A stretch of DNA of 64,000 bases. It comes from Rhynchonema sp. JSB1_4. Its lineage: Eukaryota > Nematoda > Chromadorea > Monhysterida > Xyalidae. Below the pieces are notes generated by a model. It was not told where the DNA came from. It worked only from the letters and a program-made list of their open reading frames with translations, and made no database searches. Positions 28,813 through 40,169 of the stretch are shown here, one piece after another; positions within the stretch are counted from its first letter, which is position 1; each line of letters opens with the position of its first letter. The translations under genes and the position numbers were made by a program. The stretch is taken from NCBI GenBank assembly GCA_030248065.1, contig JASAMV010002579.1, positions 62,001 through 126,000 of the forward strand. Direction: 5' to 3'.

Positions 28813-29056
28813 ACATGCACCACCGACCTCGCAATAAATCAGTCGATGTTTCACATGAGCCCGTTCAAGTTCTTTCTTGTGCGCATGACACATGTGATTG
28901 CACTTGGGCCACTTGCATCGTGGGACGGCTCGACTATGAGGTTTGAGGGAAGACATGTTGAATCATGACATAAAAAAATGAGAAATACAACCCTCGGACG
29001 ATGGTAACACCTTCGCCCACGGCATGTGTCACCAGTGGTCGACCGCTCAGGTGCGC
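28780..29056 (-). CDS. Possible last two exons of a zinc-finger-like gene
   Basis: Exon-like blocks 29056-28992 (acceptor CATTTCAG, donor GTTGTA) and 28933 to about 28780 (acceptor CCTCATAG) join in phase 2. The joined frame has CKWPKC followed by a His-rich helix-like stretch ending AHVKH. This resembles a C2H2 finger with C-x4-C but slightly wrong spacing to the histidines. The frame ends inside the neighbouring inverted-repeat element. No upstream exons were found, so this could be a decayed gene or chance. Confidence 0.25.
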
Positions 29057-29064
29057 CTGAAATG

Positions 29065-30267
29065 ACCAGGCAACATTTGGATACGAATGGATTGCCTTGA
29101 TGAATCAGGGGTTGCCTAAAGTCCGCCATCGTTGGTTGTCTAATGTTTTGATTTTAATTATTACTAATATTTTCATTTTATTGAATGTTCGAGTGCATCT
29201 ATCTAGCGCGCCGCACAAGGAGAAGGGTTGGAGAAACAGAGAGGAAATGAAACATCGTGCAGGAAGAACAAACAAACATTCCGGCCGGAATGAGGCAAAC
29301 AGATAGAGAGGGACCATGGCGAAAGGAGAGAAATGCTTCGACAGCGGAGAAACAAGAAGAGAGAGAACTGGGGTGGTAACTGTGAAGAATGTGATCAAGG
29401 GTGAGGAACAGGAGGGATGAACATTGGGGTGAGAGAGGGGCAAAGCGCGTTAACCGGGACAGCGCAGCAGAGAGGCAACAATCCACGACATGGTTGGGGA
29501 ATAGATGAAATTGGAAGAAGGAAAGAAGACCATAAAACCGAAACCCAACTTCACTGACAACGGGCACTGGGACCAAGCGAAGGGCCGACCTCGCATGCCC
29601 CTCTTCTCTCAAAAGTTGCACAGACACAAAGTGTAAAGGTGCAGAAAAATGACCACCGGGCCTAAGGAAAAACATCAGCCCAGTTGCATAGCGTGTTGTT
29701 TTGAGCTGCTGCTGTAACACACAGTTTTCGATTGTCACGTTTGATGGAACAAAAACCATATCCGTCCGTACAACAGAACACAGAAGAATTGCACCAATCT
29801 CCTGGGGTGGTCGGGCATTTTGGGAAAAGCTAGTGCAGTTTCAAAATTTTCTGTTTCCTTCTTTTTGAGTCTTCATCTCATTCCTGTTTACGTTTTTATT
29901 TGGGAATTGGATTCATATCTTATCTAAATAAACTAAAGAGATCAACCACGTCAAAAAAAAACTATATTTTACTTGAACCATATCCTGAGCATGTGGTGAG
30001 TAAAACAAATGGCATTGAAATACTACCATAAGCATTGGAAAAATCACACTAGATGCAAAACAAAGTTCCTAACAATGTGTGCAAAAAACAAGAGTACTGT
30101 AACTGGGGTTTGCAATTTGTATGTAAATACATACATTTTCAAGAACTATGCATAAAAACACCTATGGAGCTGGAGCTATAGATTATCATCCTTAGATTAT
30201 CACCCGTTGTGTGTACTAAAGGTAGGTACTATACTATTAGTTGTAGACGTGTCTAATCTGATCTGTA
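29065..30267. other. Intergenic region
   Basis: The plus strand is purine-rich between 29200 and 29560, which creates a long open frame on the minus strand without other coding evidence. A single end of the 28623-type element lies at 29819-29855. No other structure is seen. Confidence 0.5.
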
Positions 30268-31189
30268 TTACCCGGATCCGAATCTGTTGTTGCTGTTGAA
30301 TCCGCCCGGAGGACCGAAACGTCCGCCCCGTCCGCCCATCATTTGGTTGCAATCAATCGGTGTCGTTGCTGCACATGCTGAAAACAAAACCGTTTTCAAG
30401 AAATCTAAATGCCTGGCTATTGTCACATGAATTAAGGAAGTCCTACCGCCGCCTTGTGCGACGTATTTATTGACACATTCACACATCAGCGCTTTGCACT
30501 GCTGTCGCAATTCTTGACTTGGCCTGAAAACAGTTTTTAAGTCGTTTGGCAGCATTCTTTTCCCACATTCCAAGTGCGCGTGTACTCACATACCGCTCGA
30601 AGTAGCCTTGGTTCGCCATGCATCCTTGCATACATTGACCGAATTCTTGGTTTCCTCGGCATCTGAACAAAGTCAATAAAACGCCTGTCCGTCGGTCATT
30701 GAGGAAAAAGCCCGACAGGTCCCCAAACAGACCCTCTTGGTTTCCGGAATCCGTCGTCCTGAATTGGCGTTCCTCCCACTTCCTGGATACAAGCGTTTTT
30801 GCATTCTTTGTACTCAGCGAAACGACCACCATGATGGTTGCCGAAATTGTTGCCTGTCGTCGTGTCAGCACAGCTGAACAAGGCTTTTTAGGTATTTCCT
30901 TCATGCACTTCGTTATCCTTCAAATATGTACTTTTTACTACATGTTGTAAAACCGATTGATAACATCTAACCCTGCCTGTTGTGCACACTGTGGTGCACA
31001 TGTTTTGGCCGCTTGTTTCCTCCGGACACAAGACTCCAGCGATTCCTGTTGGCTCTGCAAAACAGTCACCATTGTTTGCGATACCTCCCAGGAAGCCTGT
31101 GGCTGCGTCTGATGTTTCACAAAGGCTTGTTTGCCGTCACTTACCACAGCGATCACCACCAAGCACGACAGCACGACCAAGCAACGCAT
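30268..31189 (-). CDS. Secreted cysteine-patterned protein, paralogue 1
   Basis: Six exons encode 174 aa: 31189-31145, 31054-30972, 30873-30733, 30662-30594, 30523-30447, 30377-30268. Exon 1 is a 15-codon signal peptide start (MRCLVVLSCLVVIAV). The mature part has 14 or more Cys in a fixed pattern: C-x8-C-x3-C, C-x13 or more-C-x3-C, C-x8-C-x3-C, C-x5-C-x-C and a final pair, ending in a Gly-rich tail. Intron phases are 0, 2, 2, 2, 1, identical in the paralogues at 31961 and 34837. No named family is recognised. Secretion plus paired Cys suggests an extracellular structural, gland or defence role (inference). A TATAAAA box lies about 95 bp upstream of the ATG. A longer reading that keeps intron 1 is rejected because the paralogues splice there. 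Confidence 0.85.
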
Positions 31190-31960
31190 CCTCAGATTAC
31201 TGTAGGTACAATACCGTAGTACGGTTTGGTTGGAGAACAGCAAGGTTCGCGATGAATGAATAGTTTTTCAAAAAATTGTGCTTTTATACCCTGTTTCCAC
31301 TGTTTTTGATCCGACGACAGTTGTGGTACGTCACGACTGCAGGACAGTTTAGATTTGACGACAGTTTATTTTCCTTTCACGCACTGTTGTTCGCATACAT
31401 CTCAAGTTTTATTTGACTTCGCATGGCACAAAGACTTTCAGGGGCCTGCTATTCACCTCGAAACCAGTTCCACGTGGATATTTCAGCTTGTGTGTCCCTA
31501 GGATTGCATTGTGTAACCCTTGGTGTAAACAGTGTTAATAATTTCTGTTCGATTATTTACTTTTCAACACGTCACACCACAGGAAGATCATCCGGGACTC
31601 CGGGACAGCAGCTTGTTTTATGGCGAGCTTCACAATACATGCGCGTTTGCGCGTCAGCACGTGGTGTTGAAGCATAGCCAGGTTGACACGCAAACTCGCA
31701 TGCATTGTGAATTCGGTCAAAGTTAAAGTCAAGTGAACCGTGCGTGACCTGTTTTATTGCCTGCTCGAAACCCATTTGCCCACGTAATCAAACAGTTTAT
31801 GTACGCTCATTTCACGCAAACGTTTATTTGACATTACGATTTCAATTCTCGGCATTGATAAAGCGAGATGATGTTGCAAATATCGCGTTGAGAACAGCCT
31901 AACAGATTCGGTAACCCGCTATGTAAGCATTTTTATCACAGTCGTGTCCTTGAATTGCAC
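31190..31960. other. Spacer between paralogues 1 and 2
   Basis: Holds the promoter of paralogue 1 and the 3' flank of paralogue 2. Nothing else gene-like is seen. Confidence 0.5.
31282..31288 (-). promoter_or_regulatory. TATA box of paralogue 1
   Basis: TATAAAA on the minus strand, 93 bp before the ATG at 31189. The same element occurs at nearly the same distance in paralogues 2 and 3. Confidence 0.6.
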
Positions 31961-33042
31961 TCAGCCAAGTTGGGACCCGCCCATGAATGGTGGTCGCGCA
32001 CAAGAGCCCAAACCGGTACATTCTAAAAAAATGATATTCGCATTCAAGAAAGAATGATAGAAATTTTTTTATTCGTTTCCAAAACAAAAAACACTCACTG
32101 TCCACTACTCCAATGTACTGACGGACACAGTTGCACATCACCGGGAAACACGCCTGCGCTTCCAGCATGGATGATCTACAAGAACGTTCACAAGTTTTTT
32201 TATACTCTTTCAATAGACTGGAAATTTGTAGAAGGGCAGAATACAGCAACGCGATTAGTCACTCACCGGCTCGTGCACCGTTGCTGCATGCATGAACGAA
32301 ATTGATGGTTGAAGAAGCAGCTGCACAGATAGCGTTTTGTCTTTCAAATTTATTGGAATGAAATGCAAACAAGAAGAAAATCTTTCGGTTGTGTCCCACC
32401 TGTGGCCAGGTGGTTTCAAGTCGAGCGGCTCCAAGCCAACATCCTTGATACATTGGTGCTTGCAGGCCTCCGCCTCTTGCATCCGCTCCGCAGCTGCACC
32501 ACCCAGGTTGAAATCGTAGTTGCTCTCACAGCTGAAATCACAACCATGAGTGTTTCAAAAAATCAAAAAAATTTATTTCAATCCCAGAAACGTCCGAAAG
32601 AAAGCACATCTGCTAAAGCTCAGTCCCCAACAGTACCGACCGAGCAAGCGCCATGCATTTGACCGTGCATCGTTTGTTCTCCTGCATCTTGAGGATGCAC
32701 GATTTCATCTTCTCCATCTCCTCGACCGACCCACTCTGGCACTGCAATACAAACTTGGCTCTCTGCTAGACTTAGATCAGCAGCACGGCACGCACAGTGA
32801 CAGGTTGAAGTGATTCACAGAGAACAGGGTGCCTCATATGCACAGTCAGAGTACAACTCAATGCTCATAGCTGCACCAACTCACAGCTCTGAAATGAGCC
32901 TATCAAACTCTTCTTCACATGCGGACAGGCTGTGGTGATCATCAGTGCGAATGGTGCATCAATGGATAACCTACATAGGCTACGTATACATACATACCAT
33001 GACGACGGTGATACTGCTGAACAGCACGAGAAGGCAACGCAT
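31961..33042 (-). CDS. Secreted cysteine-patterned protein, paralogue 2
   Basis: Six exons encode 156 aa: 33042-32998, 32741-32641, 32531-32400, 32320-32267, 32175-32099, 32022-31961. The signal start is MRCLLVLFSSITVVM. Cys positions align with paralogue 1: KSCILKMQENKRCTVKC, EACKHQC, RSCMQQRC, ACFPVMCNCV and KCTGLGSC. It has the same intron phases (0, 2, 2, 2, 1) and the same 77-nt fifth exon, but almost no Gly-rich tail. Paralogue sequences differ strongly apart from the cysteines, so duplication is old or evolution is fast. The region 32880-32935 in intron 1 is open in one frame but does not fit the phase. Confidence 0.85.
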
Positions 33043-33131
33043 CTTGTCGTTGAAAATTGGCTGAATTTGAGAACGAGCAAGTGGAAGCGACGAAACAACA
33101 ACGCAGAACTGATTTTATGGCAGGTTCCAAG

Positions 33132-33139
33132 CTCTTATA
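33132..33139 (-). promoter_or_regulatory. TATA-like box of paralogue 2
   Basis: TATAAGAG on the minus strand about 90 bp before the ATG at 33042, matching the position of TATA boxes in the other two paralogues. Confidence 0.45.
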
Positions 33140-33682
33140 TTGCCACAAACATGACCTCGTTTCCCACGCTGACACAAAAAGTCTCTCATCCTGTTTCAAA
33201 GTTCGACCTCCATTTTACTTTACAATGGAAAACGAAACCTTGGACTTTTTCAGGTGTCCGTTGCAATGAACTTTACGCGGGCTTTGGTGATCCAAGTATG
33301 ATGAAACTCAAATTACCTGGTACTATGGTTACTGCTGCATTTTCTTCAATGAACGCATCAAATTTTGCACTGCATAATGCGAAGTGTCAACCTTTTCCTG
33401 TGACAGGATGTGAATCACAATAAATAAGTTTTGTGTTCACGTCGCGTGTTATTCAAGGTTAATGTGGTCAGATTGCAAAGCACAGTTTTGTGCTTGGGTC
33501 ACGAAATGATTATTCGCTGATACTCAACGTCACAAAATCATGCGAACGATGCTTTTTATTGCAATGCGCTGCATAATGTAGCACGTATATTTTTTCACGC
33601 AGGGGAAATTTACAAAAACCGGATGTCTCAAAAATGCGCGAGAATGTCGGGATATCATGGTAGTATTTTCAGTGCAGTATAT

Positions 33683-33880
33683 GTACGTAAAGGCAAAATA
33701 CGCCAACACAAGCCCGATTTCGAAGGTGGTGTACTTGCAAAATGCAAAGAAAGAGAAAATTATCGCATGCACCACATTGTATTCCACAACGTGTAACGTT
33801 TCCCAAATCAGCAGCCCTGTTTCTGAACGTTTCACCAATCTGCCACCTCCGAAATCGGGCTCGTGTCGGCGCGTGGTGTT
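33683..33880. mobile_element. MITE, family B, second copy
   Basis: Ends contain GCCAACACAAGCCCGATTTC and its inverted partner. The interior matches 1681-1877, including CCCAAATCAGCAGCC. Confidence 0.75.
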
Positions 33881-33934
33881 ATTACTATACCTGAACTGTA
33901 CACAGTAAGAAAATGGACTTTGTTTCATTTTAGG

Positions 33935-34192
33935 CGCTAATGGCCCAAATTCTCGAAAGCGCCATCGCCACCGGGGGCGGTTGCGCAACGGTGTGTTTCA
34001 CATATCCTACGCTCTCCACCTCGGTGCGTAAATTCCCTTTTGTTCCCAAAACATGCGTGCGTTAAAAACGCTGCTGTTCGCGTAAACACGCAAGGAATTG
34101 AGCTCAACCAGCTGGTAGGAAGTTGCCATCATCGTTTTGGGGGAACCACTCCCGGTGGCGGTTACGCTTCCGAGAATTTGGGTCACTAAGGT
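33935..34192. mobile_element. MITE, family G, with a family A-like interior
   Basis: Inverted ends TGGCCCAAATTCTCGAAAGC and GCTTCCGAGAATTTGGGTCA differ from family A. The interior TCGGTGCGTAAATTCCCTTT to GGAAGTTGCCATCAT closely follows the family A interior at 1459-1560. It looks chimeric. Confidence 0.65.
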
Positions 34193-34836
34193 ATCGTGTG
34201 CAAGCTACTTGGTTTTATCATGGTATCGCTGTTGTCTGCATTCGCAGCCTAAGTTTGTCAATGTAACGAATTCGCCCATCGGACCGAACATGGGTGGTGG
34301 CCAGCTTGAAATTGTTTGTTTTTGACGGCTGTTGGTTTTTTACAAATAGTAAAATGTCCCAACTGCAAAGACACTTATTGACATGATCATATTGGAATAT
34401 AAGTGCCGCGTTAACAAGCAACGTGTGCATTTTTACATGCCCAGGCCAGCCGTTCCATCATTTGGTGGTTTTACTGTTTAAATTTTACTTTTAAAGTGGG
34501 TGAAAATGAAACTTTTTGGTTCTTGAATTGCTGTGTCTATAGTCAATTCCATTTTTTTCGAAAGGCCAACTGCTGGTGATCAACGCGTGGAGATTCCAGC
34601 AATAGATTCAGGTTCCGAGTTTTATATATTTGCTTACGACATAACAATGAAATGATGTCAATCAACGCAAAAGCACGCAACACAGCGGTGTTGATTTGGT
34701 CACGCTTGGCACTGTTTGTACAAGGGGATAACATATAACACGTATGCTGAAACGTCAATTTACATTTTGAAACAAGCGAAAAAGATCAATTTTGCGCAAT
34801 AAAAATGACTATGTATGCACACAAAACATCACAGCA

Positions 34837-35917
34837 TCAGCCATATTGGTTGAAGCGACCACGATTGAAGCCGCCGTTGTTGAAGCCACCGCCATTCTGT
34901 TGTCCGCCCTGACCGAATCGGCCTCCTCCTCCCTGACCAAATCTACCGCCTTGGCCCCAACCCTGGAACCCATTCGGCCCACCCTGCTGACGACCATTGA
35001 AGGGTTGGGTGCAGTCGCGGGGACCGTTCGGTGAACCAGTGCATTCTGAAAATTGGGGCAACTTTCATCCTTGAAAATCAGGGTGCGTGGCACATATGTA
35101 TGTGCCAAGTTCCAACAATTAATTTAAACCGACTTTGCCCGATATAACTGTTGATGCATTCGCACATCAATTGGCGACATTGTTGTCTGGAGTTTTGGTC
35201 GGTGGCGGTGCTAAATACATTATGTGTGCCGTATGTACGTCGTTTGATATTTTAATTGTTTCTGACGAATAATGAAAAAACGTGTTTTTTTTCAACCTGG
35301 TCGTGTTGAAGCATGATTGTTTGCAGTCGCGGAACTGCTGATTACGACGACATCTGTTAAGAAAATAAAGACAAATGAAGTTTTGACCAATCTTTTAAAC
35401 AAAATAAAAAACGGCCATACTAACTCCCGAGGCGGTCTCTGGAACTCGGTTGGAGTGACTTGATTATCGATCAAACACTGGTCCTTGCAGCCCTTGATCT
35501 GTTCCTTGTGTTGACCACCAAAACGTCCTCCTCCACCAAAACCACCATTCATGTTGTTGTTTGTTGTCGACGTGGTTGAACCGCAGCCAGAACTAAAACA
35601 CAAATTTGTATCCAACAAAGATCGCTAGATGAGCGTAAGAATTGTATGGTTTGGAACACCTAATCCGAGTCGAAACAAGGGAACTAACGTGGAAACACAA
35701 TTCTGGATGCATTGTTTCTTCGCCTGTTTTTGCTCAATGCACTGCTTCAACTGGGGATTTGGGTTGGTCTGGCTCTGAAAATACGTACATATGTATGTAT
35801 ACTTTACTGGGTTAAAGTATTTGTAAAGTTCGTTGAATCATAATTATCAAACGATAGAAACTGGGAACTGACCAGCGCCAGCCCAACAAGGCAAGCCAAA
35901 ACAATCAGACACCGCAT
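34837..35917 (-). CDS. Secreted cysteine-patterned protein with Gly-rich tail, paralogue 3
   Basis: Six exons encode 213 aa: 35917-35873, 35774-35689, 35592-35425, 35353-35297, 35210-35134, 35045-34837. The signal start is MRCLIVLACLVGLAL. It shows the same Cys framework (KQCIEQKQAKKQCIQNC, GCKDQC, RDCKQSC, QCRQLMCECI, KCTG...RDC) and intron phases as its neighbours. It adds two Gly/Asn/Gln/Phe-rich segments: GGFGGGGRFGG in exon 3 and a 45-residue GGRFGQGG-type tail. Such tails occur in cuticle, eggshell, adhesive and antimicrobial proteins, so an extracellular matrix or secretion role is a reasonable inference, unproven. A TATA box lies about 85 bp upstream. Confidence 0.87.
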
Positions 35918-37305
35918 CTTTGATTCTTCTGTATATTTGTTTTGAAAGTACGGTAAATTCAAGATCCCAACTAAATTTTAACCCATGGTCGAACCATTTT
36001 TATACTCTCTTTGTAGTGTTTGTTGATGTGCTTGTCCTAAGCTGTTTTCAGTGACGTTGCATTGTGTTTTGAGTGGCTTTCATCTTGAACTAGGGGCGGA
36101 TTTCCGTCTATAAGTCGCAATCGTCAAAACCGGTTCGTTCGCTGAGCTGGGCTTTAAAAAATTTTTGCTCATGTGTGTAGCTTAGAAAGCTAACGTAAGT
36201 TTGATTATTTGCTTTTTTGTGCATATCCTTGTGTTTGTTTTGCGACGTCATATCACACAAGTTGTACCCTGGTTTAATTTTGAGGGCGATATAAACCTCC
36301 CGATTTGCATCCACCCACGCACAACCTTGAGCTTCAAACCAGGAGGGCGCGCAGCTTTGTTTACTTCATTTCAGCTGAGAAAACGCTGAGCTGAACTAAT
36401 CTAAACAGAGTGTGTTTTTCTCGTATTGCTTTCTTTCCTTCTTAATATTGTCGGCGGTAAAAAAGGAAGGCTAAGAAAGAAAGAAAATATTTGCAGTATG
36501 TACATGTGCGCTGACACGCAATCATGTGAAGACAGAAAAGGATTATTCTGGCGCATGCGTACCTGTGCCACCGGTGTAACGTAGAAATGAATAATGAAGT
36601 AACGAAATGTACCCGAGAACATGAATTACCATCTGGACTGGGGTACACGACAAAGCCAAACGGAAGACACAACTATGTATTTTCAAATCCGGTGACGGAA
36701 ACAGGCTCAATTCTTGCGTTGTTTTGTTCTTTCGTTCGCTTTGGCTCCATCTCCAGCTCGAGTGTCATAATGCACTCTTTCGGCAAAAATTGGTCCAAAA
36801 CTGGAGAAGACTCTAACATATTTTAATTTTTGAGAAATGCCAAGCGTCTTCAGTCACTCGCGCGTAAATTTGGGGTTTGCCGTTTGCTTTATAGTATCCC
36901 GCATGTTGACTATAGACTATCAACGATAAAAATACAGCACCTGCGTCCTTTTTATGTGCACCTACCCTGCCTTTGTGTATACCTTTCTTCTGACCGAAGG
37001 ACTTCAGTTTTGAATTTCTAAGATTGCAGGCTCGACAAGCCACTAACACTACCGACTGTTCGCCAGGTTGAATAGCCATCATTATTGCGTGGTCTGGATT
37101 GTTCCACACGTCAAATGCAGATGAAAAGGAATTCCTTCTTTTCGCGAGGTCGGCATCCCTATCCCAATAACGTATGCCCAACCAGAAATAGATGGTACCC
37201 TTTAATTCAACCGTAACATGCATTTCTAGGCTGACGCGTAATCGCAATCGTCACATCGTTCGTTTCTCATGGCAACAAACCACTGAGCATCTGTGTCTGT
37301 CTGCA
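35918..37305. other. Region without a supported gene
   Basis: Apart from the promoter of paralogue 3, nothing definite. A 144-codon minus-strand open frame at 36813-37247 has no splice or family support. Confidence 0.45.
35998..36004 (-). promoter_or_regulatory. TATA box of paralogue 3
   Basis: TATAAAA on the minus strand, 81-87 bp before the ATG at 35917. Confidence 0.6.
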
Positions 37306-37506
37306 GGTGGTCTTGCTGTCCTCGTGTGTTTGTCCCGCCGATAAGGACACCTATCCGGTTCAGGCATCTCAATTCAATAGTCCAATGGCTATATTATCTC
37401 ACGATGTCGACGACAATTGCTCAAATTCCTCCGATCGGTCACAACAGCCCAAACATTCGTGTGGATCTGATCGTCATTCGAATTCTGATCGTGTTCCCAA
37501 TCAAAT
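37306..37506 (+). CDS. Possible orphan exon, Ser/Asp/Asn-rich
   Basis: After a good acceptor (CTGTCTGCAG) an open frame begins with VVLLSSCVCPADKDTYP and continues with a Ser/Asn/Asp/His-rich stretch (SNSSDRSQQPKHSCGSDR). Composition is protein-like, but no upstream or downstream partner exon was identified. It may be a gene remnant or an upstream exon of the model at 38877. Confidence 0.25.
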
Positions 37507-37562
37507 GACCTACATATGTACATACTGTATGTACATTCAAGAGTGAAGTTTCAAAGGGTGGA

Positions 37563-37773
37563 ATTTTCGAAATGGTGTAAAGGTCAGTTGGGTGTAAAGG
37601 TCGGTGGAAAGCTCGGTCGAAAGCTCGGTCGGCGTAGCTCGGTGTAAACGTGAAACATTGCCTGTTATTAACGTGGAATGTTTCAAGTTTACACCGAGGC
37701 CTATCACACTGAGCTGTCGACCGAGCTTTCCACCGACCTTTACACCCAACTGACCTTTACACCGTTTCGAAAA
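37563..37773. mobile_element. Near-perfect palindromic MITE, family H
   Basis: TTTTCGAAATGGTGTAAAGG at the left is complemented by CCTTTACACCGTTTCGAAAA at the right. Internal GTCGGTGGAAAGCTCGGTCG words continue the pairing almost to the middle, so the whole 210 bp would fold into one hairpin. Confidence 0.8.
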
Positions 37774-37990
37774 TATCACCCAAATAGCCCAGTTGCGCCG
37801 CAGTTGCTGTTTTTCCAATGGCTATTCCTGGCTTGCCATGTGGGCGCGTGAAGCACTGATGACAACAACTTTATGAAAACACGGTTGCACTCATAAGCTC
37901 GCAGATGTAAGCGGCAGGCAGGTAGTCGCACAAAACATGGGAACCGATCCACCCTGGTTGAGTTTGGCATTACGTGCAGCTTACATTCAT

Positions 37991-38111
37991 GCCGTCAACT
38001 CAGATAATCAACTCTCGTCGTCAACTCATGTACAAATGCCATGTACATAATTGTCGCTCTCATTCAGGGCTGCTTGAGTTGACGACCAGAGTTGAGGACT
38101 TGAGTTGACGA
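37991..38111. mobile_element. Small inverted-repeat element, family I
   Basis: Several GTCAACTCA words on the left (37993-38030) are matched by TGAGTTGAC words on the right (38074-38109). About 120 bp, non-coding. Confidence 0.55.
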
Positions 38112-38876
38112 ACAAACAATTAGCCGTGCCTGTCCTCATTGTCTATTTATATCGTAATGCAGCGCGGCGCGGTTCACGTGAAATGGCGCGTGCATGAGTC
38201 AGTTTTGTTTTGCACTGTGTATGTGCATGTTCAGTTGCTGTCGACATTTGTGACACAGTACTCATCATTCGATTGCTATTTGTCGACTGCAAGCTAGCTT
38301 CCCTGAGTTCAGCTTCACCTGCCCATGTCTGTTCCATTTATTATTTAGCATATGACTGTAGGGGTACGCATTGCATTGCTCCTCCGTTTTGTTTGTTTCG
38401 AAATTCTAACGTTTCAAATAAACAAACCAACTAAAATTCTAGAAATGCTTGAGTAGTGACAGGGAAGCATGTAATATGACTTGATTCATAAGCTCTACTT
38501 GGTATGTTTGGATGTGCACGATGTACGATACCGCCACTTAAGTATATGAAAATGTGCTGAGCGTTAAGATATGTACATACACCTTGGGGGCAGGTATGTA
38601 CCTACATTATGTATCTCAACAGTGTGTATATTCAGTTTTCCACTGATCTGTGACAAGCACTCACATCTGAACTGTGTCTGTCCTTTCAATCATGCCAATA
38701 CCCAAGTCAATAGGAGATTGCTTTCCAGCAAAAACATGATTAGCTTTCAAATCTTGTTTCATTCGCGGCTTCCTATTCTAATTAGTGTCTTTATCAGGAT
38801 AGATGACTAACATTGCGAAACCTTTCAGTGTTTGCAGTTGCTTACAACCCGTAATATCCGCTAACGAATCAACGAC

Positions 38877-39748
38877 ATGGCCTTGCGCAAAGCACTGTCG
38901 CAAAAGAGTAAGTCTGGCGGCAGCGCCGAGTTTAGTCAAAGCACGAGTTTTTACAATCTTCGAAGCTCGCCGCCAAGTCACAAGACCGGATTGTCCAAGT
39001 CCCTCACCCACGGCAACGTCAAGGAAATGGCATCGAGCAGCACTGGCGCTGCCACGAAGTCGACCAAACGAAACAAGAAAAGTCGACGAAGATCGTCGTC
39101 ATTTCATAATAATAAGAAGAACGCAAAGAAAATATCGTTGGATCCAGTTAGTGACGTGATTCACATGCCAAAGATGATGTTGGAGGACACACTGTGTGAA
39201 TTGAGAATCAATGATTCCTCCGTTGTTCAGGTTGGTTAGCAGCTTATTCGTGCATTGCGTGAGACTTTTTGGCATGATGGTATAAAGCCATGCAAAAGCA
39301 AGGTCAAAATTAATTGTGTGGTGACACGCTGAGGGCACCTGACGTCACCGTGTTGTTACAGCATGCCGAAATTATTACCGATTGATATTTGATCATGTCA
39401 GAAATACGTATGGGCATCGAACTGTTTGGTCATACTCCTCATTCAGGCGCTGTCCAAAGACATCCAAACGTTATTTTCTCTCCAATACCTTTCCAGTATT
39501 ACCCCTTCCAATTTCAGATGCCGGGCAAACGTCTGACCCCCGGCTACACCCGTTTAGTTGATAGCGATGACGCGATATCTAACGGCGCGGTGACGCCTGA
39601 ACAAGCAAGGAAACACGTCGAAAGCGACGCGACGCACGCCAAACAGGTCAAGCACAATCACAAGACATGCGAGAATGCCAGTGTCATACAACAGCAACGA
39701 CAATACTCGCAGGAGGAGTTTCGTAACGCTGTTCGTACTTTGATGGCG
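38877..39748 (+). CDS. Basic Ser/Lys-rich protein, partial model
   Basis: Exon 1 (38877-39230, 118 codons) starts MALRKALSQKSKSGG and is Ser/Lys/Arg-rich with a strong basic patch (KSTKRNKKSRRRSSS), a likely nuclear or nucleolar signal. It ends in phase 0 at a GTTGGT donor. A second exon ending at 39748 (donor GTGAGA) contains MPGKRLTPGYTRLVDSDD and SQEEFRNAVRTLMA; its acceptor may be at 39496 or 39519. A terminal exon at about 39898-40054 (phase 0, SHAPVIFPLIS) is possible but weak. The gene is not recognised, and the 3' end is uncertain. Confidence 0.45.
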
Positions 39749-40169
39749 GTGAGACGTGTGTCAACATTTTGGAGGTTGACCACAAGGGACAGGAACAAAA
39801 AGAAGAGAAAAGAAAGGGCGAACGAATGATTGTGTCATGTTCATGCTTATGTATTATACGCACGGGATTTATGTATTTATTCATCTTCAGTTCAGTCCCA
39901 TGCACCCGTGATCTTTCCTTTGATATCCTTGTCAAATTGTACGATCGCATTTACCGATGACATGGCTGGCACTCCCTTTTGCATGCCGCAAAACACTGAA
40001 CCGCAACAAATGATAGTGGCCGAATTAGTATATATGTATGTAGTTTCAACGTAAAATTCGGGAGACAAAGGAGCAACAATTAAAAGGAACATGAATTTTC
40101 AAAACAAGTCTTGCACTGGGGTAACTACATAAACTATTCATAATGGCCGCCATTTGACGTCGTAAGATG

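Larger units (their letters stand above)
33043..34836. other. Spacer between paralogues 2 and 3, with two MITEs
   Basis: Contains the promoter of paralogue 2 and elements at 33683-33880 and 33935-34192. Other open frames here lack support. Confidence 0.5.
37507..38876. other. Region with two small palindromic elements
   Basis: Contains elements at 37563-37773 and 37991-38111. No gene is supported before the ATG at 38877. A CCTTTCAG site at 38821-38828 may be a trans-splice acceptor for the next gene. Confidence 0.5.

Noticed and set aside
29199..29759. 186-codon open frame on the minus strand
   Set aside because: The opposite strand is purine-rich, which removes stops. Composition is Ser/Leu/Phe-biased without motifs or a promoter, and the neighbouring sequence is repeat debris.
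30938..31243. Longer unspliced reading of the first two exons of Cys-framework paralogue 1
   Set aside because: The open frame passes through intron 1, but all three paralogues splice after 15 codons in phase 0, and the intron has good GTAAGT and TTTTGCAG sites.
32932..33423. 163-codon open frame on the plus strand
   Set aside because: It lies antisense across the first exon and promoter of Cys-framework paralogue 2, which is well supported. No splice sites or motifs support it.
36813..37247. 144-codon minus-strand open frame
   Set aside because: No family, signal or splice context, and it overlaps the flank of a more protein-like plus-strand exon. Kept only as an uncertain region.
38877..38960. 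GTAAGT inside the first exon of the basic protein gene
   Set aside because: It matches a donor, but the nearest acceptor is under 30 bp away, which is too short for an intron. The frame is open through it.
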